Shown: positions 62,264 through 64,000 of the stretch, one piece after another
Position numbering within the stretch: the first letter of the stretch is position 1
How the letters are laid out: each line of letters starts with the position of its first letter
Source of the DNA: Mesorhizobium sp. RMAD-H1
GTDB taxonomy: Bacteria; Pseudomonadota; Alphaproteobacteria; Rhizobiales; Rhizobiaceae
Reading direction: 5' to 3'
Assembly (NCBI RefSeq): GCF_014191375.1
Contig: NZ_JACHWN010000003.1
Location: 372,001-436,000, forward strand
Length of the DNA stretch: 64,000 nucleotides
The notes under the pieces: generated by a model
Told to the model about the DNA's origin: nothing
Database searches by the model: none
What the model saw: only the letters and a program-made list of their open reading frames with translations
Made by a program: the position numbers and the translations under genes

Positions 62264-62970
62264 TGCCGAAACTTTCGGAAAATGTTCCCTATATCGACGA
62301 AACGGCGAGCGTCAGCCAATCGACGCTCGGGCGCTACACCGAAGTGGCGGCGCGCACGCGCATGAGCGAGACGGTGCTCGGCGATTACTCCTATGTCATG
62401 GAGGATTGCTCGATCTGGTGCGCCGAAATCGGCAAATTCGCCAATATCGCTTCCGCCGTTCGTATCAATGCGCCGAACCATCCGACCTGGCGGGCGACGC
62501 TGCATCATTTCACCTACCGGGCGGGCGATTATTTCGCCGGCGCCGATGACGAGGAGAGCTTCTTCGAATGGCGGCGCAGCCGGCGTGTGGTTATCGGCCA
62601 CGATGTCTGGATCGGCCATGGCGCGACGATCCTCTCGGGCGTCACGGTCGGCAATGGCGCTGTCATCGGCGCGGGCGCGGTCGTCTCGCGTGATGTCGCC
62701 CCCTATACCATCGTCGGCGGCGTTCCGGCGCGGCTCATCCGCGAGCGGTTCGATGCGGAACTGGGGCGGCGCATGGACCGGCTCGCCTGGTGGGACTGGC
62801 CGCATGCGCGGCTGGCCGAGGCGCTCGAGGATTTCCGCAGGCTGCCGGCGGAGGATTTCGTCGCTCTTTACGAAACGACGCCTGAAAATTTCACCGATCT
62901 GTCATCCAACGATCATCAACAGGTCAACAAACTGGGGACTAAGCTTGGAAAACAGGGAGAAAGTGCATGA
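62263..62970 (+). CDS. Hexapeptide-repeat transferase of the phn operon
   Basis: A 235-residue left-handed beta-helix acyltransferase-like protein (repeat pattern in [20 protein letters not shown] and [20 protein letters not shown], ~110-155). It is the transferase commonly placed in rhizobial phosphonate operons; substrate not established, possibly acetylation of an aminophosphonate. ATG 62263 overlaps the phnL stop, and it overlaps phnC by 4 bp. Confidence 0.88.
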   Translation: MPKLSENVPYIDETASVSQSTLGRYTEVAARTRMSETVLGDYSYVMEDCSIWCAEIGKFANIASAVRINAPNHPTWRATLHHFTYRAGDYFAGADDEESFFEWRRSRRVVIGHDVWIGHGATILSGVTVGNGAVIGAGAVVSRDVAPYTIVGGVPARLIRERFDAELGRRMDRLAWWDWPHARLAEALEDFRRLPAEDFVALYETTPENFTDLSSNDHQQVNKLGTKLGKQGESA

Positions 62971-63806
62971 CGGCGATTGCGGTTTCCAATCTCTCGAAAA
63001 GCTATGGCAATACCCGGGCACTCAAGGATGTCAGCCTGGAGCTTGCCAAGGGCGAAATGGTCGCGCTCATCGGCGCATCCGGCTCCGGCAAGAGCACGCT
63101 CATCCGCCATATCGCCGGGCTTGAAGCAGGCGACGGCGGGGCAGGGAAGATCGAGATATCGGGCGAGTTGACGCAATCGGCAGGACGCTTTCTTCGCCGG
63201 GCCCGGCGGGGCCGGGTAGCGGTCATCTTCCAGCAGTTCAACCTCGTTGGACGCTTGTCGGTGCTGACCAATGTGCTGATCGGGCATCTGGGACGCACGC
63301 CGCGCTGGCGCGGAACGCTGGGCCTTTTCAACAGGGCGGAGAAGGCGAAGGCGCGCAAGGCGCTGGAGCGCGTCGGCATCCCGCAGGTGGCGGCGCAGCG
63401 GTCCTCGACCCTTTCGGGCGGCCAGCAGCAGCGCGCCGCCATCGCCCGCACGCTGGTGCAGGAGGCCGAAATCCTCATCGCGGACGAGCCGATTTCCGCG
63501 CTTGATCCTTCCGCCGCCCGCCGCGTCATGGACGTGCTGGCCGATATCAACGCCAAGGACGGCATCACGGTGCTGGTTTCGCTGCATCAGGTCGAATATG
63601 CGCGCCGCTACTGCCCGCGCACCATCGCCATGCGCGACGGCGCCATCGTCTATGACGGCCCGTCCTCGGCCCTTACCCACGACTTCCTCGCCCGGCTCTA
63701 CGGCTCGGCATCGGAAGAACTCGTCTTGCCGGATATTCCGGCAGGCAATCTGGCCGCCATGGGGGCGTCAGCCAGAGCAGACCGGGCTCAGCTTTTACCG
63801 GCCTGA
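62967..63806 (+). CDS. phnC: Phosphonate ABC transporter ATP-binding protein
   Basis: A 279-residue ATPase of the phosphonate importer. [17 protein letters not shown] (~36), [35 protein letters not shown] and [13 protein letters not shown] are all PhnC-like. Its ATG overlaps the transferase stop. Works with PhnD and the PhnE permeases, which should follow outside the window. Confidence 0.94.
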   Translation: MTAIAVSNLSKSYGNTRALKDVSLELAKGEMVALIGASGSGKSTLIRHIAGLEAGDGGAGKIEISGELTQSAGRFLRRARRGRVAVIFQQFNLVGRLSVLTNVLIGHLGRTPRWRGTLGLFNRAEKAKARKALERVGIPQVAAQRSSTLSGGQQQRAAIARTLVQEAEILIADEPISALDPSAARRVMDVLADINAKDGITVLVSLHQVEYARRYCPRTIAMRDGAIVYDGPSSALTHDFLARLYGSASEELVLPDIPAGNLAAMGASARADRAQLLPA

Positions 63807-63819
63807 CCCTGTTATAGCC

Positions 63820-63854
63820 GCATGATCTTATCCGAGAACTTTTCAGGATCATGC
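63820..63854. repeat. Rhizobial-type palindromic repeat between phnC and phnD
   Basis: GCATGATC (63820-63827) and GATCATGC (63847-63854) flank TCCGAGAACTTTTCAG. GCATGATC...GATCATGC palindromes with a TCCGAAAAC-like centre recur between genes in Rhizobiaceae genomes. Likely a dispersed intergenic repeat and mRNA hairpin. Confidence 0.6.
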
Positions 63855-63875
63855 TTCAAAAACCGGAGAACACAG

Positions 63876-64000
63876 ATGAACGCGATACTGAAAAGCATGG
63901 CGGCGATATCAGTCGTCTTCACGATGACCTCTGCGGCTCTGGCCGAGACGATCAATTTCGGCATCATCTCCACGGAGTCCCAGCAGAACCTGAAGACGAA
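63876..64000 (+). CDS. phnD: Phosphonate ABC transporter binding protein (3' end outside window)
   Basis: The first 41 residues of a PhnD-type receptor. ATG 63876 lies behind CGGAGAACACAG; a Sec signal peptide (to about ALAE) is followed by TINFGIISTESQQNLKT, the usual start of PhnD. The gene runs off the window. Confidence 0.85.
   Translation, partial: MNAILKSMAAISVVFTMTSAALAETINFGIISTESQQNLKT

Overview
The window looks like GC-rich alphaproteobacterial DNA, most likely Hyphomicrobiales (Rhizobiales) of the Rhizobiaceae/Brucellaceae type. The evidence is a complete Brucella/Rhizobium-style erythritol operon (eryABCD, a DeoR regulator, eryH, eryI), a rhizobial-order phosphonate C-P lyase operon, a LacI-controlled sugar ABC operon, and rhizobial-looking intergenic palindromes. 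Dense catabolic and transport operons with few housekeeping genes suggest an accessory replicon or chromid; that is inference.

Layout: 1-1.4 kb, the end of an ExaC/AcoD-type aldehyde dehydrogenase with its DUF779 partner. 1.4-8.1 kb, a LacI regulator divergent from a sugar ABC transporter with two permeases and a ketose 3-epimerase-like enzyme. 8.4-9.9 kb, an MFS drug exporter. 10-15.9 kb, a GntR regulator with two winged helices, divergent from an SDR / Ldh2-family dehydrogenase / TRAP-transporter operon. 15.9-21 kb (minus strand), a putative RiPP operon: XRE regulator, BTAD/TPR regulator, candidate precursor peptide, YcaO, TfuA and a small unknown protein. 21.3-23.2 kb, an ArsR-SRPBCC-DUF1801 operon.

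23.4-56.7 kb is one large C3/C4 polyol region. An eight-gene minus-strand operon encodes a sugar ABC transporter, a GolD/DthD-like dehydrogenase, DhaK+DhaL, a SorC-DhaK fusion and a second DhaL. It is followed by an FMN-riboswitch-controlled ribB, a fused DhaK-DhaL kinase, and a divergent transketolase / fructose-bisphosphatase / class II aldolase operon. A second minus-strand operon (DUF2291, eryEFG-like transporter, DeoR, FGGY kinase, GlpD-like dehydrogenase) diverges from eryABCD-eryR-eryH-eryI. Together these could import C4 (and C3) polyols, phosphorylate them before or after oxidation, isomerise them to D-erythrose 4-phosphate or dihydroxyacetone phosphate, and pass these through transketolase, aldolase and phosphatase to pentose and hexose phosphates. 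A shared promoter motif links the tkt operon to the eryR-eryH-eryI promoter.

56.9-64 kb holds phnF and the C-P lyase operon phnGHIJKL, a hexapeptide transferase, phnC and the start of phnD.

The best candidate for an undescribed system is the YcaO/TfuA operon with its Cys-free 71-residue candidate precursor. Next are the SorC-DhaK fusion, the three DAK-family kinases, and the RuBisCO-free tkt-fbp-fba module wired into the erythritol regulon.
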